From the NCBI GenBank assembly GCA_049841135.1, contig JASGHK010000007.1, forward strand, positions 454,348 through 518,347: a stretch of DNA of 64,000 nucleotides. The letters run 5' to 3'. Shown here piece after piece: positions 46,889 through 56,140 of the stretch. Position 1 is the stretch's first letter. Each line of letters starts with the position of its first letter. The DNA comes from JACRCT01 sp049841135 (GTDB lineage: Bacteria; Myxococcota; Myxococcia; Myxococcales; UBA5297). A program made the position numbers and the translations under genes. The notes under the pieces are model-generated. The model searched no databases. It was given only the letters and a program-made list of their open reading frames with translations, and was not told where the DNA came from.

Positions 46889-48658
46889 CTACTTCTTCAG
46901 GTCCCAGTCGAGCTTGGTGGTCTTGCCCGCCTCGATCACCACCGTCCGCTTGGTGCGGATGCCTTCCTCGGGGTTGACCAGGTCGACGACGTGGCTGCCC
47001 GGAGTGAGCTTGATCTTGAAGAGCGGCGTCGTGCCGAAGGGCTGGCCTTCGATGGTCACCTCGGCCCACGGGTCGGTCTTGAGGCTGAGGTAGCCCTCCT
47101 TGGCCTCGACCTGGCCGTTCGCGGGCGTCGTCACGGGCACAGGTTGCCGGTTGGGGTTCGCGTGGGGCTTGGCCGCGCTCTTCTTGAGCTTGACCGCGAC
47201 CTCGGTCGTCTCGCCTCGGACCGGGGTGACCTTGGCGATGGCCTTGGCGTAGCCGTCGAGCTCGAGCACCAGCTGGTGCTCGCTGTTGGGCGGGAGCGTG
47301 GCGAGGGAGAGCGGCGTCTCGCCCATCAGGCGGTCGCCCAGATAGACGCTGGCGCCCGCGGGGTCGCTCTTGAGGAGCACCGTGGCCGGCGGCTCGGGAG
47401 GCGTGGCGTCGAGCCCGGGCGCCGCGGCGTCGAGGCCGGGGGGCCGGGCGGCATCGGGTGGGACGACGGTCGCGGCCGCGTCGGGCTCCCCCTCGACGGC
47501 GGCCGGGGTGCGCCACGGTCCGAAGAAGGCGACGCCGCCCGCGGCGACGAGGGCCACCACCGCGCCCATCACCAGGCCGATCCTCTTGGACGAGGAGCCC
47601 TTCTCCCCCTCGGGCTCCTGCTCCGCCGCTGCCTCGGTCTGCGGCTTCGGGCTGGGCTTGGGGTGCGGGGTGCCCTTGGGCGTGAGGTCGAAGAGGAAGT
47701 CGCCGCGCGGCTTGCTGGCCGCCGCCGGGGTCTTGCTGCGGATGCGCTGGCCTGCGGCCTGCTGGACGAAGGCTGCGACCGCGGCCTGCGTGGCCTCGGC
47801 CGAGAACTGGTCGATGTAGGCGCGCAGCTCGTCGGCCACCTCCGCCAGGCTCGCGAAGCGGTCGTCGCGCTTGCGCTCGAGCATCCGCATCGCGATGGCT
47901 TCGAGCTCGGGAGGGATGTCCGGGACCACCGAGGAGGGCGTGGGGATCTTCTTGTGCAGGACCGCGACCATCGTGTCGACTTCGTTGGTCGTGTCGAACA
48001 GCACCCGGCGCGCCAGGCACTCCCAGAGCACCACGCCCAGGGACCACTGGTCGGCGCGCGCGTCGAGCTCGCCGTGCTGCAGCTGCTCGGGCGGCATGTA
48101 GGGCAGCTTGCCCTTGAGCACGCCCGAGGCGGTGCGCGTCTGGCGCAACGCCCCCATGGCGATGCCGAAGTCCACGACCTTGGTGACCCCGTCGGTGCGG
48201 ACCATCAGGTTCTGCGGGGTCACGTCGCGGTGGACGATGCCCAGGTTGCGGCCCTGCATGTTGCAGGCGGAGTGGGCATGGTCGAGCCCGAGGGCCGCGT
48301 CGTGGATGATGCGCGCCATCACCGGGTAGGTCAGCGGGGTCCCGGTGAGGAGCGAGGCGCGCAGGAGCACCGCCAGCGTCTCGCCGGCGACGTACTCCAT
48401 GACGATGTAGTAGGTGCCCTGGAAGGAGCCGGCTTCGTAGACGGAGACGACGTTCGGGTGGTTGAGGGTGGCGAGCACCCGCGCCTCGTCCAGGAACTGG
48501 TGGACGAAGCCCTGCTGCTCGGCGAGGTCCGGCAGCATGCTCTTGAGGATGACCAGGCGGTCCAGGTCGACCTGGCGCGCGAGGAAGATCTCCCCCATCC
48601 CGCCGATGGCGATGCGGTTGAGGACCTCGTATTTGCCGAAGATGAGCGGCTGATCCAT
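46889..48658 (-). CDS. Ser/Thr protein kinase with membrane segment and PEGA-domain C-terminus
   Basis: 589 residues from ATG 48658. Eukaryotic-type kinase motifs: IAIGGMGEIFLA (P-loop), VILKSM (Lys), IVHRDVTPQNLMV (HRD catalytic loop), VVDFGIA (DFG) and MPPEQLQ; complete and probably active. After a charged Pro-rich linker, a membrane segment (IGLVMGAVVALVAAGGVAFF, about residue 372) leads to an extracytoplasmic region with two PEGA-like domains (about 420-490, about 520-585), e.g. SDPAGASVYLGDRLMGETPL and TDPWAEVTIEGQPFGTTPL. PEGA domains bind surface or cell-wall-like features. Typical for Myxococcota. Confidence 0.9.
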   Translation of the reverse strand: MDQPLIFGKYEVLNRIAIGGMGEIFLARQVDLDRLVILKSMLPDLAEQQGFVHQFLDEARVLATLNHPNVVSVYEAGSFQGTYYIVMEYVAGETLAVLLRASLLTGTPLTYPVMARIIHDAALGLDHAHSACNMQGRNLGIVHRDVTPQNLMVRTDGVTKVVDFGIAMGALRQTRTASGVLKGKLPYMPPEQLQHGELDARADQWSLGVVLWECLARRVLFDTTNEVDTMVAVLHKKIPTPSSVVPDIPPELEAIAMRMLERKRDDRFASLAEVADELRAYIDQFSAEATQAAVAAFVQQAAGQRIRSKTPAAASKPRGDFLFDLTPKGTPHPKPSPKPQTEAAAEQEPEGEKGSSSKRIGLVMGAVVALVAAGGVAFFGPWRTPAAVEGEPDAAATVVPPDAARPPGLDAAAPGLDATPPEPPATVLLKSDPAGASVYLGDRLMGETPLSLATLPPNSEHQLVLELDGYAKAIAKVTPVRGETTEVAVKLKKSAAKPHANPNRQPVPVTTPANGQVEAKEGYLSLKTDPWAEVTIEGQPFGTTPLFKIKLTPGSHVVDLVNPEEGIRTKRTVVIEAGKTTKLDWDLKK

Positions 48659-48855
48659 GCCCCGTCTCGAACCTTGGGCGACAGGGTAGCCCAGGCCGGG
48701 GCTCGGCGTCGCCAGCTTCGAGCAGCGGGCCGCCCCCAGGGTCCGGTGGACGGGGCGCTGCGGGGACAAAGCAGGCGGGTTTCGCCGGGGGAGTGTGCGA
48801 CACTCCAGGCGGCGGGCGGGCAAGCAGGGCGGGGGACGTGGAGGCGGACGAAGGC

Positions 48856-50005
48856 ATGGCGCAGCAGCTCTTCGCCACATGGAACGAAGGGGGAGAGACC
48901 CGGACCGCGCACTGGCGCGCGGAGAGCGGTCAGCCGCCCAGGCGCATCGAGCTGGTCGGGGACCCCACCCGGGCCGACCAGGCCTTTCACCTGGCCTGCG
49001 AGGGCGCCTCGCTGCTGTACCGGGGCGACTGGCGCAACGCCCGGCAGCTCCTGGCCGCCCTGACTCGGCGGCTGGAGGATTCGAGGCCGGGAGCCCAAGC
49101 CTTCGAAGGAGCCGGCCGAGCTGGACCTGCGCGGTGCGTTCCTGGCCCACCGCCAGCGGCAGTCCACCGTCCATCAAGTGACCTCGCGCCTGCTGGTGGA
49201 GCTGGACGCCGAGTGGCGGGTGCAGCTCAAGCAGGCGCCCGACCTGCGGCAGGCCTGCCGGGAGGTCTGGGGAACGGGCGAGGGCCAAAGCCTGACGCCG
49301 CTGCGCGGGCTGCTGGGGATGGTCGGCGCGCACGAGTGGCGGCACCGAGGCGTGGAGGTCGAGGCCATCGGCGGCCGGGTGCATCCCCACTACGGCGTGT
49401 TCGCGCCGGTGCGCGGCGAGTACGTGGACCTGGTGGCGGCGGCGCCGCTGGGCAAGGTGTCGAGGGCCTTCGACGTCGGAACCGGGACGGGCGTCCTGGC
49501 GCTGGTGCTCGCCTGCCGGGCCGTCCCCGAGGTGGTGGCGACGGACCTGGACCCGCGCGCCGTGGCCTGCGCCCAGCAGAACGTGGAGCGCTTCCACCTC
49601 GAGAAGCAGGTCCGGGTCGAGCAGCGCGACCTCTTCCCCGAGGGGCAGGCCGACCTGGTGGTGTTCAACCCGCCGTGGATCCCCGCCAAGCCCCGGACAC
49701 CGGTGGAGCGCGCCATCTTCGACCCGGACAGCGAGCTGCTGCTGCGCTTCCTGCGAGAGCTGCCGGAGCACCTCGCGCCGGGCGGGGAGGCGTGGCTGGT
49801 CATCTCCAACCTGGCGGAGCTGTTGGGGCTGCGGCCGCGCGGGCTGGTGGCCCAGGCGGCGAGCGCGGCGAACCTGACCATCCGCGGCCAGAGCTCGACC
49901 CCGGCGCGGCACAAGAAGGCCAAGGACGAGGACGACCCGCTCTACCCGGCCCGCTCCCGGGAGCTGACGACGCTGTATCGGATCGGGCACCGTGGGGACG
50001 GGTAG
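48856..50005 (+). CDS. Class I SAM-dependent methyltransferase, one frameshift
   Basis: About 383 residues. The N-terminal part (from ATG 48856, MAQQLFATWNEGGETRTAHW) is in one frame and the methyltransferase domain in the next; joining near 49090 restores a continuous protein (PKPSKEPAELDLRGAFLAHR). SAM-binding motif FDVGTGTGVLALVLA, acidic loop VVATDLDPRAVACA, and the catalytic VVFNPPWIP. The NPPW motif points to an N-methyltransferase of the MTS/PrmC/RlmG-type class. Target (rRNA or protein Gln) not decided. A T-rich hairpin follows the stop. Confidence 0.75.
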
Positions 50006-50006
50006 T

Positions 50007-50035
50007 GGCAGGCTTCCACGCCTGCCTCTTCCTTC
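50007..50035 (+). terminator. Rho-independent-like terminator after the methyltransferase gene
   Basis: GGCAGGC (50007-50013) and GCCTGCC (50020-50026) form a 7-bp stem with a 6-base loop, followed by TCTTCCTTC. It begins two bases after the stop codon, and is the only hairpin in the window with a T-rich tail. Confidence 0.65.
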
Positions 50036-50074
50036 AGGACACGCTCGTCCCCGGCTTCAATCGAACGCCGTGCC

Positions 50075-50704
50075 TCAGATGATCGGCCGCTGGAACAGGT
50101 CGGGCTCCGCCTTGTCGCGCGTGAAGCCGTGCGAGCCCAGGTACTGGACGTGCGCCGGCACTCCGGTGCGAACGGTGAATCGCTTGGCGCCGCGGGTGCT
50201 GAACTGCTCGTTGAGGATGCGGAAGAGGAACTCGGCGTTGCGGCCGTCGCGGTACTCGGGCACGACGTAGTCGAGCCGGATGGCCACGTCGCCGCCCTCC
50301 GCCTGCGAGAAGTAGAAGACGCCGGCCGGGAACATGTTGCGCATCACGAAGAAGCCGGGGCGGTCCTGCATCGACTCGGGGTCGAAGTCCGGGAAGAAGC
50401 GGCGGATGTCCTGCTCGTGGAAGCGCAGGAACTTGCGCCCGAAGGCGTCGCAGCCGTGGATGGGCAGCAGGGTGAAGAAGTCGCGGCGCGTGTACATCTG
50501 CACCAGGAACCAGGCGTTGACGCCGACGATGAAGGTGTTGACCGCCAGCACCGGCCAGGCGCCGACCAGGCCCCCGTAGGCGGCGAAGCAGACCGCGCCC
50601 ACGAGGTTCACCCAGCGCAGGCGGGCGACGCTCTTCATCATCAGCGAGGCGGCCACCAGCACCGAAGCGGCGTAGCCGACCAGCTCTTGCCAGGCGAATG
50701 ACAT
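50075..50704 (-). CDS. YgjV-like membrane protein with a C-terminal acetyltransferase-like domain
   Basis: 209 residues. The first ~80 residues have three membrane segments with YgjV-type features (AWQELVGYAASVLVAASLM, WVNLVGAVCFAAYGGLVGAW, VNTFIVGVNAWFLVQM). The remaining half is soluble and has a GNAT-like fold pattern: FFVMRNMFPAGVFYFS, DVAIRLDYVVPEYRDGRNAEFLF and GVPAHVQYLGSHGF. A membrane-anchored acyltransferase-like fusion of unknown substrate. Intact frame. Convergent with the methyltransferase gene. Confidence 0.7.
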   Translation of the reverse strand: MSFAWQELVGYAASVLVAASLMMKSVARLRWVNLVGAVCFAAYGGLVGAWPVLAVNTFIVGVNAWFLVQMYTRRDFFTLLPIHGCDAFGRKFLRFHEQDIRRFFPDFDPESMQDRPGFFVMRNMFPAGVFYFSQAEGGDVAIRLDYVVPEYRDGRNAEFLFRILNEQFSTRGAKRFTVRTGVPAHVQYLGSHGFTRDKAEPDLFQRPII

Positions 50705-50799
50705 CGGGGCCCTTACCTACCGGCGACGGAGCCTCGCCGCAATGCCTCAGACCTTCGACCGTCCGTCCGGCTTGCAGCTCGAGGACCTGCCGCGCTCAC

Positions 50800-51495
50800 C
50801 TAGATCTCGAAGAAGTAGCCCGTCTTCGACTTGCGCGCGTATTCGCGCTGGTCGAAGCGGTACAGCTGCGCCGCGCGGTGCGCCACGCCCTGCTCCTTCT
50901 CGCCCAGCGCCAGCAGGAGCTTGGTGGCCAGCACCTTCTTGCGGAAGTTGCGCTTGTCCAGCTCGTGGCCGAGGACGATCTCGTAGAGCCGCTGGAGCTG
51001 CGTCAGCGTGAACTTCGGCGGCAACAGCTCGAAGCCCACCGGCTGGTAGCGCACCTTGCCCTTGAGCCGGGTGAGCGCGGTGTCGAGGATGGCGGCGTGG
51101 TCGAAGGCCACGTGCGGCAGCTTCGAGGCCGGGAACCAGGCGGCATCCTCGGCGTCGGTGGCGGCGTGCAGCACCGCCTCGCGCGACTTGACCAGCGCGA
51201 AGTACGCCACCGAGACGACGCGCTCGCGGGGGTCGCGCTTGGGCGCGCCGAACGTGTAGAGCTGCTCGAGGTACACCTCCGACAGGCCCGTCTCCTCGGC
51301 CAGCTCCCGGCGCGCCGCCTGCTCGAGCGACTCCTCCTCGCGCACGAAGCCGCCCGGGAGCGCCCAGCGGCCGGCGAACGGCTCGCCCTTGCGGCGGATG
51401 AGCAGCACCTTCAGCTCCGCCTCGTCGAGGTCGAGGCCGAAGACGACGCAGTCCACGGTCACCGCAGGGTGGAAGTACTCGTAGGTGTAGGGCAC
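50800..51495 (-). CDS. NUDIX hydrolase, NrtR-type transcription regulator
   Basis: 231 residues from GTG 51495. NUDIX box is complete: GGFVREEESLEQAARRELAEETGL region with G-x5-E-x7-R-E-L-x-E-E-x-G. A C-terminal domain (about 150-231) with LPPKFTLTQLQRLYEIVLG and LDKRNFRKKV matches the winged-helix of NrtR-family regulators of NAD metabolism. NrtR proteins bind ADP-ribose and repress NAD-salvage genes; the box residues look intact, so hydrolase activity is not excluded. No NAD-biosynthesis gene is adjacent. Confidence 0.8.
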   Translation of the reverse strand: MPYTYEYFHPAVTVDCVVFGLDLDEAELKVLLIRRKGEPFAGRWALPGGFVREEESLEQAARRELAEETGLSEVYLEQLYTFGAPKRDPRERVVSVAYFALVKSREAVLHAATDAEDAAWFPASKLPHVAFDHAAILDTALTRLKGKVRYQPVGFELLPPKFTLTQLQRLYEIVLGHELDKRNFRKKVLATKLLLALGEKEQGVAHRAAQLYRFDQREYARKSKTGYFFEI

Positions 51496-51595
51496 GGTCG
51501 GCCTCCGCAAGCGCGTGTGCAATGGACACGAAGCAGCCGCGCCCGTCAAGCGCGCCCCGATTGCCCGGGATAAGCTGCCCACCAGCCCGCCCACC

Positions 51596-52523
51596 ATGGC
51601 CCCCAACGAACCCCAGCGCGCCCGGCCGCGAGTCTTCGACCGGCTTCGCCGGGCGCTGCGCCTCCCTCCCGGCGAAGCCTCCACGCCGTTCGCCCGGCAG
51701 GTGCGGCGCAAGGCGCTCCTCGTGGCCGGGACCGTGGCCGGCGCCTGGCTCGTGGCGTTCCTGGCCTTTCTTCTCTTCCAGCGGGAGGTCGTCTTCCCCG
51801 CGCCCGGAAAGACGCAGGTCGGCTTCGTCCGCAACGGGCAAGTCCTGCGCCTGCCTTCGCCCGGCGGCGAGGTGGTGGCGCTCTACTTCTCCGGCCCGGG
51901 GTACGTGACCACCCTCGTCTATTTCCACGGCAACGGCGACCAGCTCGTGGGGACCGAGGACGTGGGTCTTCGAGCTCGAGCGGCAGGGCTTCGCGGTGCT
52001 GGCGGTGGAGTACCCGGGCTACGGGCTGGCCGCGGGCTCGGGTCCGCCGAGCGAGCGCGGGTGCTACGCCGCGGCCGAGACCGCCCTCGCCTGGCTGCGC
52101 GCCCAGGGCGTCGCTCCGGAGCACACCGTCCTCGTCGGCCATGCCATGGGCGCCGCCGTCGCCGGCGAGATGGCGGCGCGGGGCCACGCCGGCAAGCTGG
52201 TGCTGCTGGCGCCGATGACCTCCGCGCCGGAGATGGTGCAGCGGATGCTGCCCTACCTGCCGGTCTCGCTGGTCATGCGCGACCGCTTCGACCTGCTGGC
52301 GCGGGCCCCGCAGATCCGCGTGCCGACGCTGATCGTCCACGGCCGGGAGGACGAGGTGGCGCCGGTGGAGATGGGCCGCGCGCTCGCCAAGGCCCTGCCC
52401 GACGCGACGCTGGTGGTGCCGCAGCTGGCGCTGCACGACCTGGTGAACACCCGGCTCGTCCAGCTCTCGCGCTGCATCGCCCAGTTCGTGCGCGAGGACG
52501 CCTGCTGGATCGAGATCCGCTGA
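51596..52523 (+). CDS. Alpha/beta-hydrolase-fold protein lacking the usual Ser nucleophile, one frameshift
   Basis: About 309 residues from ATG 51596. N-terminal membrane segment (LLVAGTVAGAWLVAFLAFLLF), then TTLVYFHGNGDQLVG; the frame changes near 51965-51970 and resumes VFELERQGFAVLAVEYPGYG. The protein matches BAAT/Bem46-like membrane alpha/beta hydrolases. The elbow reads VLVGHAMGAAVAGEMA, with Ala at the position usually Ser (GHSMG). The later Asp (IVHGREDEVAP) and His (LALHDLV) of the triad are present. Either a pseudo-enzyme or a base-call error in one codon (GCC for TCC). Confidence 0.65.
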
Positions 52524-52530
52524 GGCGGGC

Positions 52531-53520
52531 TCAGCCCCGGCGCGGCGGCACGTGGACCCGCAGGAAGTCGAAGGTCTCGCGCCAGCAGTGCTCGGCCTGC
52601 GGCCGCCAGGCGAGCGCGGGAAGGCGTGCGGCTCCCCGGGGTAGACGCGCAACAGGTGCGGGGTGCCTCGCGCCGCCAGCGCCGCCGCGAGCCGCCGGGT
52701 GTCGTCGAGGATGGGGTCCGCGGTTCCGGCGAACGCGAAGAACGGCGGGAGCGGCCGCGCCGGCGCCTCCCGCTCGAGCACCGACACCGGGGTCGGCCAG
52801 CTCCAGCCCCTCCGGCGCGGTCCGGCGCCGCGCGGCGCAGGTAGGCGCGGCTGGTCTCGAGGACGCGGTCCTCGAGCCACGAGGGGAGCCGCTTGCGACG
52901 CCCGAAGCGCTCCGGGTCGGTCACCTGCAGGTAGCCGCAGCCGGCCAGGACTGCCGCCGGCGAACACCTCGCGCGCGCGCCGGCGGGCGAGCGCGCTCGT
53001 GGCGGTCGTAGCAGCAGGCCACGGTCAACGCGGTGACCAGGTTCGCTCCCGCCGACTCGCCCGCCAGCACCACGCGGCCTGCGTCGCCCCCTGTGCTCCT
53101 CCACGTGCCCCGCGAGCCACGCCCACGCCTCGACGTCCTCGACCGCGGCTGGAACGGGCCGGCCGGCGCGAGGCGGTAGTTGATGTTGAAGACGAGGTAG
53201 CTGGCCTCGGCAAGGACAGCGCCATCGACCAATGCGTCTCCTTGGAGAGGATGGAGAAGCCGCCGCCGTGGACGTAGAGCACCACCGGCAGCGGCCGGCT
53301 CGGGCGCGCGCGCAGGCGCCAGACGTCCAACGTGTGCTCCATCGAGCCGGTCGGACGGTAGGGGAGGTCGCGCAGGACCTCCACCCGCTCGAGCGCAGCC
53401 TGAGCCTGGGGGGCCAGCCGGGCCGATCTGGACAGGCCCTCGAAGAAGGTCCGGATGGCGACGTAGCCGCTCGGCGGCGGAGCTTGGCGAGGAAGACGGT
53501 CGGTGAAACGGGATCGACCG
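52531..53520 (-). CDS. HSL/acetyl-esterase-type alpha/beta hydrolase, several frameshifts
   Basis: The gene ends at TGA (52531-52533) with FDFLRVHVPPRRG before it. Key motifs are spread over at least three frames: the oxyanion motif VVLYVHGGGFSIL, NINYRLAPAGPF, the nucleophile elbow VVLAGESAGANLV, and the Asp/His region FAFAGTADPILDDTRR and YPGEPHAFP. These fit a hormone-sensitive-lipase-type esterase of ~320 residues. At least five indels interrupt the frame in 1 kb, far denser than upstream. The start is not identified; the frame rejoins upstream past 53.5 kb. Taxonomic side of the junction uncertain. Confidence 0.55.
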
Positions 53521-53646
53521 CAACGCGAACGTGCCGTGTCGGCTTCCTCAATGGCCTCAGTGTCGTCGTTGGCGACCCCCTTCGCCTGCTCTCGAGTTTC
53601 AACACACCCCGCCCGCCGGGGCGGATGCGGTGGGGTGAACCCCACC
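53500..53646. other. Probable join between myxobacterial and planctomycetal sequence; hairpin at 53629-53646
   Basis: Left of this interval the genes look myxobacterial; right of it they look planctomycetal. The join lies somewhere in 52.6-53.6 kb. A hairpin GGTGGGG-TGAA-CCCCACC (53629-53646) touches the stop codon of the planctomycetal gene and probably is that gene's terminator. No adapter sequence is visible here. Confidence 0.5.
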
Positions 53647-54723
53647 CTACTTCTTCCGCAGGTCCTTCAGGCAGTTGGGATCGGCGGGGACCGGCTTGCC
53701 GACCGCGTCGACCGGCTCGGTGAAGAGGTACTTCCAGACCGCCTCGTGGATGTACTTCCCGTCAGGCATCCTTCACCGCCGACGCCGCCCGGGGTGACGC
53801 GAACTGTGGGCCCGCTTGGCGTCCTTCTTCACGTCGGCGTCGGTGATCAGCCGGCGGGTGTTGCCGCACGGGGCCGGGGTCATGGTCGACGTTCGACGAC
53901 GGGGCCAAACTCCTGCAGGCCCAGCAGTTCCCACGACCGGCAGTAGTGCCCGCCGGTCCAGCCGCCGTCGAGCACGTGGCTGAAGGCGAAGAACCGGTTC
54001 TTCGGCGTCGCCGACGGCAGGCCCTGCCAGGTTTCGTACTGGTTGCGCGGGCCGCAGAACATCACGACGCGGTCGACCTTCTGGTGCAGCGCGAACCGTG
54101 GCGGCCGTCGTCGCGCCGTGCGACGCGCCGGAAATGATGACCTCGGTCCCAGCGACAGGCCCTTGCCGTCCGCCGTCGAGGAAGTGGTCCCACTCGCCCT
54201 GCGGGTTCTCCTTGGCCAGGTACTTCACGAACTGGAGGCGCGCTCCGCCATCCCGTCGGGCTTGGGGATGGCGACCTGGTCGGAGAAGTCCTCGCCGGTC
54301 GCGGCCTCGAGCCGGATCTTGCCGAGGAACTTGTCGTCGGCCGGCGGGGGCTCCTTGCCGAACTTGTCGAACCACCCGTTGGCGTAGTGGACGCGGATCA
54401 CGTGCAGCCCGTAGCTGTTGCACCGCTCGAACAGCGCCGGGCTGTTCCCCATGAGCCAGATGACGAGCTTCCCCTGCGGCTTGACGCGGGTGTCGACCGA
54501 GGCGTGCTCGACGTCCTGCGGCTTGCCGTCCTTCTCGAGGAGGAAGTTGATCTCCGGGTGCGGCTTGCACCGCGGGTCGATCACGCTCGCCCGGGCCGTC
54601 AGACTCGTACCGCTTGGGGGCGGGGTCCTTGAAGACGAGCGGGGCGTCGGCGGCGAGCGACGCGGCCGAGGGGGCGAGGGGGGCGAGCAAGAGTGCGGCG
54701 ATGACGGCGGGAGAAACTCTCAT
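53647..54723 (-). CDS. Secreted alpha/beta-hydrolase-like protein (planctomycetal), multiple frameshifts
   Basis: ATG at 54723, stop at 53647-53649; about 355 residues when about six indels are corrected. Signal peptide (VSPAVIAALLLAPLAPSAAS). Pieces, in order: RCKPHPEINFLLEKDGKP, LVIWLMGNSPALFERCNSYG, VIRVHYANGWFDKFG, FVKYLAKENPQGEWDHFLDG, EVIISGASHGATTAA (nucleophile elbow GASHG), VMFCGPRNQYETWQGLP, FAFSHVLDGGWTGGHY, ending DPNCLKDLRKK. I recall this as the BPSS1187-like family common in Planctomycetota, but the assignment is from memory. Its frame quality is the worst in the window. Confidence 0.6.
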
Positions 54724-55190
54724 CGGGTCGATCCGTTGCGGGACGTGGGGGTCGTGCGGACTTCCGCCGCAGTTTACCCGCGTCCGCCCGACGGATCGAC
54801 CGGTCGACCGCCCGCCCGCCGGGTCAGAGCCCGCGGAGCCGGCGGAGGATGCCCTTCCGCCGCTCCTTCTCCCTGCTCGCGCCGCTCCGCCTCGGTCGGC
54901 CCGCCGCCAGAAGCCTGCGGACCGCCCAGTCGATCGCCCGCCGCCAACCCGGTGTCTTGATTGCCAGTGCCATGCTGTCGTCTCCCGATGGTTCCAACGG
55001 ACCTCAGGCAATCCGCGGACCAGCCCGCTTTATGAGCCGGATGTCATCTCGGGTCCACCGCGGCCGGGCGGCGAGCGGCGTCACGGAACCTTGTGGCGGG
55101 GGCGTGGCGCGGCGACCGGTCACCCTCTCGGCGGAAGTCCACACATCCCCCAGGCGGCCCGCCACCGAGGCGGGCGAGAAGGAGCGAGAC
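54724..55190. other. Intergenic region between planctomycetal genes
   Basis: 467 bases between divergent genes. Apart from a doubtful small reading frame (54824-54973, minus strand) nothing is supported. The sequence CGACCGGTCGACCG (about 54798-54811) is a local palindromic run. Promoters for both neighbours must lie here but are not recognisable. Confidence 0.3.
54824..54973 (-). CDS. Doubtful small basic protein (49 aa)
   Basis: ATG at 54973 to TGA at 54824-54826. The product is rich in Arg/Lys (RRAIDWAVRRLLAAGRPRRS; GILRRLRGL), begins MALAIKTPGWR, and may be a short hypothetical of planctomycetes. Base composition alone could produce it. It lies upstream of the alpha/beta-hydrolase-like gene on the same strand. 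Confidence 0.25.
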   Translation of the reverse strand: MALAIKTPGWRRAIDWAVRRLLAAGRPRRSGASREKERRKGILRRLRGL

Positions 55191-56021
55191 ATGAGCGGCG
55201 CAGAGTTCAAAGCACAGTTGCGGGCCGGCCAGCCCAAGATCGGGCTCTTCCTCAACTCCCACAGCCCGACCGTGGCCGAGCAGCTGGCCCACACCGGCTA
55301 CGACTGGCTGCTGGTCGACACGCAGCACGGGCCGATGGACCACGAGCGGCTCGGCGCGATGCTCTGCGCGGTCGGGAGCGGCGGCGCGAAGTCGCTCGTC
55401 CGCGTCGGCGGCTACGACGACCGGGCCGGCATCCAGCAGTCGCTCGACCTGGGCGCCGACGGCGTCCTCGTCCCGTACATCAACACCGCCGAGGAGGCCC
55501 GGGCGGCCGTGGAGCTGCGCCGCTACCCGACGGCGGGCACGCGGTCGGTCTACTTCCCCCAGCGGAGCACGAACAAGGACGGCCTGCTCGGGTACGTCGG
55601 CAACGCCAACAAGAACGTCGTCGTCGCCCTGCAGGTCGAGACGGCAGAGCTGCATCGAGAACATCGACGAGATCGCGGCCGTCCCCGGCGTGGACATGCT
55701 GTTCCTGGGCCAGAACGACCTGTGCATGTCGATGGGGCTGTTCGAGAAGTACGAGTTCCCGCACATGTACACGTCCCCCGAATTGCAGGCCGCGACCGAC
55801 AAGTTGATCGCGGCCGCCCGCAAGAACGGCGTGATCTTCGGCGTGTTCCTGTTCGGCACCGCCCGCGTGCAGGAGTTCCTGAACAAGGGCTTCAGCCTGG
55901 TCAGCATCGGCAACGATTTGCACCACGTGCTCACCCAGGCCGGGCGCACGTCCAGGCGATCGAGGCGATCAAGCCCGAGCGCGGCGAGGCGTGGAAGCGG
56001 CGGCCGAGGCGGCCGCTGTAA
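55191..56021 (+). CDS. HpcH/HpaI aldolase-family protein, two frameshifts
   Basis: About 276 residues from ATG 55191 (GGAGCGAG upstream), stop TAA 56019-56021. Family motifs: GLFLNSHSPTVAEQLAHTG, DWLLVDTQHGPMDHE (substrate pocket His), LVPYINTAEEARAAVE, VVALQVETAE (metal-ligand Glu), DMLFLGQNDLCMSMG (metal-ligand Asp) and FLFGTARVQEFLNKGFSLVSIG. Frame breaks near 55655 and 55945 give the split; joined, the protein is complete. Class II pyruvate-dependent or 2,4-dihydroxy-acid aldolase, or related lyase; exact substrate unknown. Confidence 0.8.
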   Translation: MSGAEFKAQLRAGQPKIGLFLNSHSPTVAEQLAHTGYDWLLVDTQHGPMDHERLGAMLCAVGSGGAKSLVRVGGYDDRAGIQQSLDLGADGVLVPYINTAEEARAAVELRRYPTAGTRSVYFPQRSTNKDGLLGYVGNANKNVVVALQVETAELHREHRRDRGRPRRGHAVPGPERPVHVDGAVREVRVPAHVHVPRIAGRDRQVDRGRPQERRDLRRVPVRHRPRAGVPEQGLQPGQHRQRFAPRAHPGRAHVQAIEAIKPERGEAWKRRPRRPL

Positions 56022-56032
56022 GCGCCGGATAA

Positions 56033-56132
56033 GAATGAAGGATGAAGGCGGAAGGATGAACGGCAGACCAAGGCCATCGTCCCCGCCTTCATCCTTCGCC
56101 TGTTTCATCCTTCATCCTTCCGCCGTCATCCT
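56033..56132. repeat. GAAGGATGA repeat cluster with inverted copies
   Basis: GAAGGATGAAGGCGGAAGGA (from about 56037) on one side and TTCATCCTTCATCCTTCCGC-type copies (about 56105-56124) on the other form inverted copies. It sits between the aldolase and aminotransferase genes, immediately before the latter's ATG. Simple-repeat families of this kind are seen in planctomycete intergenic regions. Confidence 0.6.
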
Positions 56133-56140
56133 TTCTGCCC

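Noticed and set aside
50757..50790. GCAGCTCGAGGACCTGCC as a further copy of the 22/24/41-kb palindrome family
   Set aside because: Shares only short ACCTGC-like words; symmetry is absent.
53500..53646. Horizontal transfer of planctomycetal DNA into a myxobacterium as explanation for the join
   Set aside because: No integrase, tRNA or repeat at the join; adapter at the contig end and raw-read error density favour a chimeric read or assembly.
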